Source: a virus. Taken from it: 64,000 bases of DNA. Under the pieces are notes generated by a model. It was not told where the DNA came from and searched no databases. It was given only the letters and a program-made list of their open reading frames with translations. The first letter of the stretch is position 1. Each line of letters starts with the position of its first letter. The DNA lies in IMG/VR virus record IMGVR_UViG_3300031730_000003, positions 1 to 64,000 of that record; one strand, 5' to 3'. The translations under genes and the position numbers were made by a program. This document shows, piece after piece, positions 57,982-64,000 of this stretch.

Positions 57982-58189
57982 CCCCACCCTCTCCAGCGCA
58001 TCGGAACGCAGCCGACAGGACGATCCATCAGTCTGGTCGTACGAAGAAGCGCTGGAACATGCGCGTAGGGCCATCTACGACGACGGCCGCGGCATGATCG
58101 GAGCAAACCGGAACTACCTCGCCTATCGCGTGGCTAGGGCGTTGCAGGAGGCTCAGCGCGCTTCCCTACGAGCGAGGGCGCAGGGATGA
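57974..58189 (+). CDS. Small hypothetical protein
   Basis: 71 residues from ATG 57974. A polar N-terminus precedes helices (YEEALEHARRAIYDDGRG; YRVARALQEAQRASLRARA). Function unknown. Confidence 0.55.
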   Translation: MPDPTLSSASERSRQDDPSVWSYEEALEHARRAIYDDGRGMIGANRNYLAYRVARALQEAQRASLRARAQG

Positions 58190-58404
58190 GCGGGGATCAG
58201 GGGCCGCGTCGGCCGCAGACCATGGAATACTCAATGGCAACCATGGCGTTGGTCGCTGGTCTGGCCATGTCCGGCGCCCCCATGGGCCGCCGCTTGAAGC
58301 AAGCCCGCCTACGCAGGAAGGCCAAGACGCCAGCGCAGATCGCCCGCAAGGCCAAGCAGGTCGCCCAGCGCAAGGCCCGTAAGATCACGAGGCAGAACCC
58401 ATGA
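58186..58404 (+). CDS. Small basic protein
   Basis: 72 residues; ATGA overlap. A hydrophobic centre (ATMALVAGLAMSGAPMG) is followed by a very basic helix (RRKAKTPAQIARKAKQVAQR). Possible membrane or DNA-binding peptide. Confidence 0.5.
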   Translation: MSGDQGPRRPQTMEYSMATMALVAGLAMSGAPMGRRLKQARLRRKAKTPAQIARKAKQVAQRKARKITRQNP

Positions 58405-58601
58405 CCGCCCGCCGCGCAGCACTTCGCCGGCTGCTGGAGGATTGGGAGGCGGGCATCGCTACGATTGTGTTTGAAAGCGAGATCGCGGAGGCGTCTGAAT
58501 TGGTGCTGGCCGGGATCGTCAAATCTACCGGCGTTCGCACGATGCGGTTAACAGATGCCGGCCTCGCGCTCGCGCGGCGGGACGAGGGAGGGGCGGGATG
58601 A
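58401..58601 (+). CDS. Small hypothetical protein
   Basis: 66 residues; ATGA overlap. A helix (ALRRLLEDWEAGIATIVFES) is followed by SELVLAGIVKSTGVRTMRLT and LALARRDEG. Looks like a winged-helix fragment. Function unknown. Confidence 0.5.
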   Translation: MTARRAALRRLLEDWEAGIATIVFESEIAEASELVLAGIVKSTGVRTMRLTDAGLALARRDEGGAG

Positions 58602-58861
58602 CCTGGGCCAAGATCAACATCAACGACAAGATGCGATTCCAACTGACAGAGCGCGGCAAGAAAATCTGGCTGGATTACTGGCGTCCATATACCGGAGGCG
58701 AGGAACCGACCTTGCCGCAAGAAACTGACGGCTGGTGCTCGGGACAGATGTGGTCGGTGATGTCCGTGTTCGGCCCGCACTTTTCCTGCGGCGCGGATAT
58801 CCCGATCAAGACGGAGATTCTGGTCGAAGTCCCCACCCCCTCGGCCGACGCCGATGGGTGA
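58598..58861 (+). CDS. Small hypothetical protein
   Basis: 87 residues; ATGA overlap. KININDKMRFQLTERGKKIW and VMSVFGPHFSCGADIPI; mixed beta. Function unknown. Confidence 0.55.
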   Translation: MTWAKININDKMRFQLTERGKKIWLDYWRPYTGGEEPTLPQETDGWCSGQMWSVMSVFGPHFSCGADIPIKTEILVEVPTPSADADG

Positions 58862-59045
58862 GCGGGAGGTGGGGCTAGGGACGACTGTGCGGCAGATATC
58901 TCACCCGCACGACGTTGGCTTCGTGGAATGCATAAGCCGATGCGGCGAGATCGCCATCGTGAAGTTGGACGGCCGGCATATCAGCACGCCATACCCGATA
59001 TCTGACCTGGAATCCTGGAACCGCCGCGCTGGCACCCATGAGTAA
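58854..59045 (+). CDS. Small beta protein
   Basis: 63 residues from ATG 58854, overlapping the preceding gene by eight bases. VRQISHPHDVGFVECISRCG and EIAIVKLDGRHISTPYPISD are strands. A KOW/SH3-like small barrel is possible. Confidence 0.5.
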   Translation: MGEREVGLGTTVRQISHPHDVGFVECISRCGEIAIVKLDGRHISTPYPISDLESWNRRAGTHE

Positions 59046-59083
59046 CCCCAACCCGTTGCGCGTGGTGGTGTGTGGAGGGGCGG

Positions 59084-59596
59084 ATGGGTGAGCGTCGCTT
59101 CCGCATCTCGTGGATACCGCTTCGTGAGGCGAACCGCTTTATCGGGCTGCACCATCGCCATCACGTGCCGAGCCAAGGCGGAATCGTCGCCCTGGGGTGC
59201 TGGGAAGGACAGCGCTTGGTTGGCGTCGGCGTGATCGGGCGCCCGGTGTCGCGGAAGCTCCAGGAACAAGGGCATTGCGAGATCGTGCGCAGCTGCGTGC
59301 TGGATGACATTCTTCCGTCCGGGCAGCATGCGGCTTGCGCGGCGTCCGGGCTGTTAGGGCGTCTGCGCCGCCTGGCTGGCTCTCTCGGGTTCGTCCACGT
59401 CGTCACTTACACGCTTCCAGAAGAAAGCGGCGCAAGCCTGACGGCATCGGGTTGGAAGCAAGACGACGCGCTGTTCGGCGGCGGAGATTGGAGCGTGTCG
59501 TCCAGACCTCGCGCAGAATCCCGTCACCCAACAGCGCCTAAGCGCCGGTGGTGGCGCGAAACAGGCGCGCAACCGGAGTTGAAGATAGATGCCTGA
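59084..59596 (+). CDS. XF1762-like phage protein (GNAT-like)
   Basis: 170 residues from ATG 59084 with GGAGGGG upstream. IPLREANRFIGLHHRHHVPS, then VGVGVIGRPVSRKLQEQGHC and VHVVTYTLPEESGASLTASG match the phage XF1762-type family, a GNAT-like fold of unknown substrate. C-terminal tail basic. Confidence 0.7.
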   Translation: MGERRFRISWIPLREANRFIGLHHRHHVPSQGGIVALGCWEGQRLVGVGVIGRPVSRKLQEQGHCEIVRSCVLDDILPSGQHAACAASGLLGRLRRLAGSLGFVHVVTYTLPEESGASLTASGWKQDDALFGGGDWSVSSRPRAESRHPTAPKRRWWRETGAQPELKIDA

Positions 59597-59774
59597 TTCT
59601 AAGGAAGATGACGGCGAATGCCCGAACTGCGGCGGAGAAGGTCTCGTGTGGGGGTGCTTCGAGGATAGCTGTTCCTGCACCGATGACGACGGGCTTGGAT
59701 GCTCGCCAGCTCGATGCGATTGGTGCCAGCCGCCCCACCCCACCGCCTCCGGGGTGACGGGGAGGGAGGAGTAG
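59589..59774 (+). CDS. Cys-rich zinc-binding protein
   Basis: 61 residues, overlapping the previous gene. CPNCGGEGLVWGCFEDSCSC and CDWC give eight cysteines in knuckle spacing, reminiscent of a DnaJ-type zinc domain half. Last gene of the plus operon. Fifteen bases separate it from the convergent lysis-side gene. Confidence 0.65.
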   Translation: MPDSKEDDGECPNCGGEGLVWGCFEDSCSCTDDDGLGCSPARCDWCQPPHPTASGVTGREE

Positions 59775-59789
59775 GATGAGCGGCGCCTA

Positions 59790-60134
59790 CTATCTTCCGC
59801 GCCCCAATGCTGGCAGCACGACCGCCGTTGCCATCGACACCGCCGCCGTAATCCCAAGCCATACCACCTGAAGGACATACAGAGGCTCGTAGATCGTGAC
59901 GATGTCCAGCACGTGCGACCCGGCGCAGCACAGGATGAACGCCACGAACAGCCATGTGCCGGCGCGACTGCTACCGCCACGCCAGAGCCCGAACGCCAGT
60001 TGCAGCGGGATCAGCACATAGGCCACCGCGATTACGCCGTTTGCGATGACGGTAGGGGTGACGAGATTGGCTTGCCACAACAGGCAGAAACCATGGGGCG
60101 TCAGGCCAGACGGCGTGAACAAAGCCTCTAGCAT
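59790..60134 (-). CDS. Three-helix membrane protein like the ethylene-receptor sensor domain
   Basis: 114 residues with three membrane segments: about 25-50 (VIANGVIAVAYVLIPLQLAF), 57-80 (TWLFVAFILCCAGSHVLDIV) and 84-110 (LYVLQVVWLGITAAVSMATA). These align with the N-terminal domain of ETR1-type receptors and bacterial sensor kinases: Tyr39, Ile42, Pro43, Cys70 and His74 correspond to ETR1 Tyr32, Ile35, Pro36, Cys65 and His69, the last two being copper ligands. The Asp25 position is Asn32. FTPSGLTPHGFCLLW also fits sensor-kinase starts. No kinase follows. In the lysis region it may serve as a holin or membrane sensor. Confidence 0.65.
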   Translation of the reverse strand: MLEALFTPSGLTPHGFCLLWQANLVTPTVIANGVIAVAYVLIPLQLAFGLWRGGSSRAGTWLFVAFILCCAGSHVLDIVTIYEPLYVLQVVWLGITAAVSMATAVVLPALGRGR

Positions 60135-60514
60135 CGGTCGTCATCCCGGAGTTCGACGTTATAGGCGCCCATGACCAAGCCGAGACCGTCGCCCGTGATG
60201 GTGATCCAGCGCAACTCGCGGGTATCGGTGATGGACCTCCGGGGGCGCAGGCAATATCGGGTGACCTTGACCACGTTTTGGCCAGGCCGCACCTCATCCA
60301 GCCGCCGGCCTGCCCGCGCCCCTGAGTCAGTCGGGATCGCCTCGTAGAACGCCGAGGACTGGACGTAGGGCACGTATGGCGTCGGCAGGAAGACGCGCTC
60401 CACCGTGGTCACGTAGCCCGTGCCACCGATCGCCAGCGCCGAGCCCGCGAACATGGCGATCCGGCGCACCAGCGGGCTCAAAAAAGGGGGCTTGGCGGTC
60501 GCTACGGAGGGCAT
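60128..60514 (-). CDS. Membrane-anchored hypothetical protein
   Basis: 128 residues. One membrane helix (IAMFAGSALAIGGTGYV), then an exported domain with VVKVTRYCLRPRRSITDTRE and ITITGDGLGLVMGAYNVELR. It overlaps the next gene by seven bases. Possibly a spanin-like or holin-associated protein. Confidence 0.55.
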   Translation of the reverse strand: MPSVATAKPPFLSPLVRRIAMFAGSALAIGGTGYVTTVERVFLPTPYVPYVQSSAFYEAIPTDSGARAGRRLDEVRPGQNVVKVTRYCLRPRRSITDTRELRWITITGDGLGLVMGAYNVELRDDDRC

Positions 60515-60541
60515 GGGGAAGGGTAGGGCGGCGCCGACATG

Positions 60542-61072
60542 CTAGACGAACAACCCTTGCGCCTGCCAGTACATGGACAGGAACCCCTCCAGCGCCTCCG
60601 CATCCGGTTCCGCGGCAGCCGAACCCCGCACCCACTCCTTTTGGTAGGCGCGGGCCAGGTCGGTTGGGGTGCGGATGGTCATCGTCACCACCAGATGCGT
60701 CGTGCCGCCAACGAACAGCCCGCGCGACTGCACGCGGTTGCAGAGGAACGCGAGGCAGTCACCAGCGTCCGCGAACGCCACGAACCGCCGCGTCTTCCCC
60801 GTGCCGTTCTCCGGCAGCACGACGGTCCCGGCGAACAGGTGTGTCAGTTCAGGCGGCCAGCGCGAGCCATCGGCCTGCACCCCGGCATAGTTGTTGTTGA
60901 CGCCGGAGCGCCCGTTGCTGCTCTCGTTCCTGAAGATGATGTAGGCGGTGCGCTGAACCTCTGCCAGAGCGTCCACCGCCCGCAGCGCGTCGATCGCGTC
61001 GGGCATGGCGACGGTGGTGCGGGCAAACAGTACCTCCGGCAATTCAGGGTAGGCGTTCGGAACGGCCGACAC
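60542..61072 (-). CDS. Probable lysozyme-like endolysin (family by motif)
   Basis: 176 residues. AYIIFRNESSNGRSGVNNNY, with a possible catalytic Glu, then GVQADGSRWPPELTHLFAGT and RRFVAFADAGDCLAFLCNRV, and LARAYQKEWVRG at the end. This is a recurring phage protein placed with lysis genes and consistent with a glucosaminidase/lysozyme-like fold. Enzymatic activity is inferred from context. Confidence 0.5.
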   Translation of the reverse strand: MSAVPNAYPELPEVLFARTTVAMPDAIDALRAVDALAEVQRTAYIIFRNESSNGRSGVNNNYAGVQADGSRWPPELTHLFAGTVVLPENGTGKTRRFVAFADAGDCLAFLCNRVQSRGLFVGGTTHLVVTMTIRTPTDLARAYQKEWVRGSAAAEPDAEALEGFLSMYWQAQGLFV

Positions 61073-61092
61073 CGCAGCGGGCGCCGGCCGGG

Positions 61093-61281
61093 CTATTCCC
61101 CCGAGGCTGGCGTCGCCTCCTGGAGTTTGGCGTGGGCGGCATCGAGCGCGGTGTCGATGGCGGCCGTCTGCTCGGGGGTGGCGCCGCCTTTGAGCGCCGC
61201 AATCTCGGTGCTGGCGAGGGTGATCAGTTGCGGGGCCTCCTGAAGGGCGAGCATCAGGAGTTGGAGGGTGATGGGGTCCAT
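61093..61281 (-). CDS. Small helical protein
   Basis: 62 residues from ATG 61281. Helices (LQLLMLALQEAPQLITLAS; AAIDTALDAAHAKLQEATP). Common short protein next to lysis or spanin genes in phages. Function unknown. Confidence 0.6.
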   Translation of the reverse strand: MDPITLQLLMLALQEAPQLITLASTEIAALKGGATPEQTAAIDTALDAAHAKLQEATPASGE

Positions 61282-61291
61282 GGGTTGGGTC

Positions 61292-61531
61292 CTACGACGG
61301 AATGTATGAGGGGCTGGCAGGAAGCCGGGATTCGATCGCTTCAAGCCGATCAAGAATCTGCTTCAGCAGCACGTCTTTGGCTGGATCGACGCAATCACGC
61401 TGACCGGTTTTACGGTCGAACTCCTGTGCCTTTCGGTACCAATCCACGAACGGCCGCAAATCCTGTGCCGGCCACTGTGGCACAGGGCCGAGCCGCATAG
61501 CGTAGTCGGATACAACGCTACTCGCGCACAT
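61292..61531 (-). CDS. Small hypothetical protein
   Basis: 79 residues: VVSDYAMRLGPVPQWPAQDL, PFVDWYRKAQEFDRKTGQRD and LLKQILDRLEAIESRL. Function unknown; lysis-region gene. Confidence 0.55.
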   Translation of the reverse strand: MCASSVVSDYAMRLGPVPQWPAQDLRPFVDWYRKAQEFDRKTGQRDCVDPAKDVLLKQILDRLEAIESRLPASPSYIPS

Positions 61532-61540
61532 TGCGGCCTC

Positions 61541-61846
61541 CTACTTCTTCACCGGGATCAGCGTCACCAGCCGCGCCACCAGCGCCGACGCATCGGCAGC
61601 CGAGAGCTTGCCATCGGACATGGATTTCACGCCGTCGTAGGCGACCTGGTCGGCCGTCTTGATCTGCGCCGACACCGACGCGTCGCTGCACAGGCGCCCC
61701 GTAGGCTGCGGGCACAGCGGCAGTTGCACATAGATGGTCGCCGCCGTCTCGGCAGCCGTCAGGGCAACCTTGGTGGCGTTGACGGCGGTGGGGTCGGCAC
61801 CGCACGCAGCGAGCAGCAGCGCGCCGGCGAGGAGGAGGGGTTTCAT
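61541..61846 (-). CDS. Phage lipoprotein
   Basis: 101 residues from ATG 61846. Signal peptide with lipobox LAAC (MKPLLLAGALLLAACGADPT), so lipidation is expected at Cys15. The mature part is helical and small. A phage lipoprotein here is typical of an outer spanin or of a superinfection-exclusion protein. Overlaps the holin-like gene by four bases. Confidence 0.65.
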   Translation of the reverse strand: MKPLLLAGALLLAACGADPTAVNATKVALTAAETAATIYVQLPLCPQPTGRLCSDASVSAQIKTADQVAYDGVKSMSDGKLSAADASALVARLVTLIPVKK

Positions 61847-62229
61847 GGGGTGGGTCCTTGGGTTGTGGAGGTCGGCAAGATCGAGGCGATCGGCGCCTTG
61901 GTCACATAGCGCATGACATACGACCCGGCCCATGCCCCGACGAGCCCGGCGATGCCCGCCACGAGGTTGATCGTGTCGGGGGTCAGGCAGTTCGCCGCCA
62001 CGACAGTCACCGAGCATGCGAGCCCGTACTTTGTGGCCAGCAGCCCGATCAGGCCAGCGAGCGCGGTGCCCCACGGCGTCTTGCTGTAGGCGAGAGGTTT
62101 CCCGATCAGTTGCTCGGCCAGAGCAGGATCGACCGCCTTCAGGCCCGTGATGAGGCTCTGAGCGTCCTGGGCGACTGCGATGGCTGCGGTGGCGGCAGGT
62201 GTCGTCAGGTTGGCTGGGGTGTCGGTCAT
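61843..62229 (-). CDS. Holin-like membrane protein
   Basis: 128 residues from ATG 62229. Two membrane segments (TALAGLIGLLATKYGLACSV; INLVAGIAGLVGAWAGSYVM) after an Ala-rich N-terminal helix; the tail is short and polar. Size and topology fit class II-like holins of alphaproteobacterial phages. Confidence 0.55.
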   Translation of the reverse strand: MTDTPANLTTPAATAAIAVAQDAQSLITGLKAVDPALAEQLIGKPLAYSKTPWGTALAGLIGLLATKYGLACSVTVVAANCLTPDTINLVAGIAGLVGAWAGSYVMRYVTKAPIASILPTSTTQGPTP

Positions 62230-62245
62230 GGCGGCTCCTACGGGC

Positions 62246-62434
62246 TCACAGAAGGGCGCACAGGGCAGGGGCGCCATACCAGGCCGCTACCCACCCGACT
62301 GCCGCCAGAGCCAGCCCTACGAGGCTCCAGCGGTTCGGACGCCACATCAGCGGCGGCTCATCCAGGCCGATACCATCGCGCTCCGCGAAGCCAGCCATCT
62401 CCTCCGCGGCGTAGACTGGAATCGGCTCGGCCAT
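62246..62434 (-). CDS. Single-span membrane protein
   Basis: 62 residues from ATG 62434. Acidic N-terminus (VYAAEEMAGFAERDGIG) and a C-terminal membrane helix (WSLVGLALAAVGWVAAWYG). Possibly an accessory holin or antiholin. Confidence 0.55.
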   Translation of the reverse strand: MAEPIPVYAAEEMAGFAERDGIGLDEPPLMWRPNRWSLVGLALAAVGWVAAWYGAPALCALL

Positions 62435-62442
62435 TTCGTGCC

Positions 62443-62838
62443 TCACTTTCCAAGCAGCCTGATGACTGTCCACTTGAGCGCGTCTGGCACGAAAGGTGCA
62501 AGCACAGACCACGCCGTGATGCCCAGGATCGCCAGCACGCTCGCCCATTTGGTCGCGCCGGCGTGCCAGGCCGAGAACTCCTGCACCGGGCTCTTGAGGC
62601 TTTCCACGGTCCGGCGCAGTTCGGACAGCCCCGTCTCCAGGCGCTCGCGTTGCATATCCGATGCGTCCGCTCGCGCGCTGAGACGACGATCCATGTTTTC
62701 GAGGGTGTCCCGGAGGTCCCGCACGTCCTCGTCCCGCTGCTTGGCGCTCACTATCAGCGCCTCCATGGAGCCTACCAGCCGACCGACGTCCTGCCGGAGC
62801 GCCCCAAGCTGGGCGAGAGTTTCTCTGGCCTCGCTCAT
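62443..62838 (-). CDS. Coiled-coil membrane protein (inner-spanin-like)
   Basis: 131 residues. Residues 1-95 form a coiled coil (TLAQLGALRQDVGRLVGSME; LRDTLENMDRRLSARADASD), followed by one membrane helix (WASVLAILGITAWSVLAPFV) near the C-terminus. Spanins usually have N-terminal anchors, so topology is reversed; such proteins occur in phage lysis regions of Rhizobiales and relatives. Gap 62839-62958 shows nothing clear. Confidence 0.55.
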   Translation of the reverse strand: MSEARETLAQLGALRQDVGRLVGSMEALIVSAKQRDEDVRDLRDTLENMDRRLSARADASDMQRERLETGLSELRRTVESLKSPVQEFSAWHAGATKWASVLAILGITAWSVLAPFVPDALKWTVIRLLGK

Positions 62839-62958
62839 GATAGCGTCCTCACGATGAAGTTACTCGTCAATTATTCTGAGCGCCTTGAGTAACGCTCCAT
62901 GACCCAGGCCGGGGACGCTCCAACGAATCCGCTCAGCCGCCTCAAGGCTTCAGGCACG

Positions 62959-64000
62959 TCACGGTCCGCACTGCCAGTACATCGTGGCCCCCGCCATATC
63001 GGCTGAGAACGCCGCCACCAGCGTTGTCGTGCTGGTCGATGTGACCGCCGCCGTGATGGCCGAACTGCTGATGTTGATCGTGCAGAACGGCGCATAGGAC
63101 AGCGTCGCCGGGAAGGTCACGGTGCAGCCTGTCGCCACGGTCGGAATGACGACGCTGCCGCGCTGCCAGGAGGCGTTGGTGGCCACGGTGGGCGAGCCCG
63201 ATCCGCAAGATGTGACGGTAGGCGCCCGCGTCGTCGGGATTTTGTCCCAGGCGTTCACCCCCTGCATCAGCAGGCCGGCGCTGGTCGAGCTATCCGTGAG
63301 CGAGGCGGCCCCGACTGTCGAAACGCTGCCATTGCCAGAGACATTGTGCCGCCCGGCAGAGCCCGCAATGTTCATGGCGAAGGAGCACGTCTTGAGCGTG
63401 TTGCCCGTGATATCGGCGATGTAGCTGGCCGCGCCGGTCGAGTTGATGCCGTAGATGGTGCTGGTCGTCGTGCGGTTGCAGGCGATGGTATTGCCGGAGA
63501 TCGTCGCGAGCCCGGCCCCACCAGCCCCGACATTTACCCCGGTATAGGTGCCGACCGTGGACGACTTGCCGTAGTTCAGGATTTCGTTGCCGGTCACCGT
63601 CAGCGTGGTAATGCCGGTTCCTGTGATCGACACCACCGAACCCAGCGCGAAGCTGACCTTGGTGCCCGTGATCAGCAAGGACGAGGTGGCGGCCTGGGTG
63701 GCGAGATTGAAGACCGCCCTGGTGAGGGACGTATCGAAATTGTTCGTGCTGTAGATCTCGCCGCCGGTCCATGCCGTGGTGACGATGGAGGCCGTCGATC
63801 CTTCGACAGACAGCGGGGTCAACGTCTGATCGAAATTCACTCCGGTGATCGTCGAGACATTGATGGTCCCGCTGAGCACGCGAAGGCCATAGGCCATTCC
63901 GTTGACGCCCATGCCGACCAGCGTAATGCCGTCCATCGTGGTCTTCGTGCCGGCCGCGATGTCGATGTGGATGAACTCGCCCGATGTCGCTGTATAGCGC
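62959..64000 (-). CDS. Tail-spike/beta-helix protein (5' part beyond window)
   Basis: The frame is open to the right edge; about 346 codons are visible. The sequence is a succession of short Thr/Ser/Gly/Val rungs (ITGTGITTLTVTGNEIL; NTLKTCSFAMNIAG) as in right-handed parallel beta-helices of phage spikes. The C-terminal 85 residues (VTSCGSGSPTVATNASWQRG to MYWQCGP) form a separate compact cap with cysteines, a head domain seen on several phage spikes. Likely receptor binding or polysaccharide processing. Confidence 0.7.
   Translation of the reverse strand, partial: RYTATSGEFIHIDIAAGTKTTMDGITLVGMGVNGMAYGLRVLSGTINVSTITGVNFDQTLTPLSVEGSTASIVTTAWTGGEIYSTNNFDTSLTRAVFNLATQAATSSLLITGTKVSFALGSVVSITGTGITTLTVTGNEILNYGKSSTVGTYTGVNVGAGGAGLATISGNTIACNRTTTSTIYGINSTGAASYIADITGNTLKTCSFAMNIAGSAGRHNVSGNGSVSTVGAASLTDSSTSAGLLMQGVNAWDKIPTTRAPTVTSCGSGSPTVATNASWQRGSVVIPTVATGCTVTFPATLSYAPFCTINISSSAITAAVTSTSTTTLVAAFSADMAGATMYWQCGP

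Noticed and set aside
1-64000. CRISPR array, integrase or attachment site
   Set aside because: No regularly spaced repeats, no tyrosine or serine recombinase core motif, and no tRNA-end duplication were seen.

Overview
This window is GC-rich, densely packed tailed-phage DNA (free phage or prophage). It carries a complete head-assembly set: small and large terminase, portal, scaffold, HK97-type major capsid protein, adaptor-like proteins and a P22 gp10-like tail factor. There is no tape measure, sheath or major tail tube, and there is a 1931-residue polyvalent/internal-virion-type protein, so the particle is most likely a podovirus. The host is inferred to be an alphaproteobacterium from the codon and promoter style and from a phage gene resembling the C-terminal domain of the alphaproteobacterial regulator GcrA. 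No tRNA, integrase, DNA polymerase or CRISPR array was recognised. Both ends of the window cut through tail-fibre/spike-like genes.

Layout. 1-25.6 kb (minus strand): tail and adsorption proteins, giant polyvalent protein, GA-rich virion protein, adaptor/connector genes, decoration-like proteins, capsid, scaffold and a GroES-like protein. 25.8-26.6 kb (plus): an HNH endonuclease and a small membrane protein inserted between capsid block and portal. 26.5-32 kb (minus): portal, small genes and terminase large subunit. 32.1-38.6 kb (minus): an accessory block of tightly overlapping genes with a GcrA-C-domain-only protein, a Tad1-like anti-defence candidate, an HslV-like protease, an HTH protein, Cys-rich proteins and the DUF5681-type small terminase. 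39.3-39.6 kb: a non-coding stretch with six successive stem-loops and a terminator. 39.6-41.8 kb (minus) and 41.9-47.6 kb (plus): two divergent operons of small early-type genes around an operator-like TTGACC inverted repeat. 47.6-52.8 kb (minus): replication genes (primase-helicase, replisome organiser, PD-(D/E)XK nuclease, RuvC-like resolvase, HTH regulator). 52.9-59.8 kb (plus): recombination genes (Erf annealase, YqaJ/lambda-type exonuclease) and a run of small ORFs. 59.8-62.8 kb (minus): lysis-like cassette with small membrane proteins, a lipoprotein, a lysozyme-like protein and a stand-alone ethylene-receptor-like membrane domain. 63-64 kb (minus): a beta-helix tail spike entering from the right.

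Most genes inside each operon are joined by ATGA or GTGA overlaps, which made many start choices possible. Two genes appear to start at unusual codons (ATC near 17625, CTG at 51992). The best discovery leads are the Tad1-like protein, the GcrA sigma-interaction-domain-like protein, the ethylene-receptor-like lysis-cassette protein, the structured RNA or packaging-site candidate near 39.4-39.6 kb, and a repeated module shared by two neighbouring virion genes.
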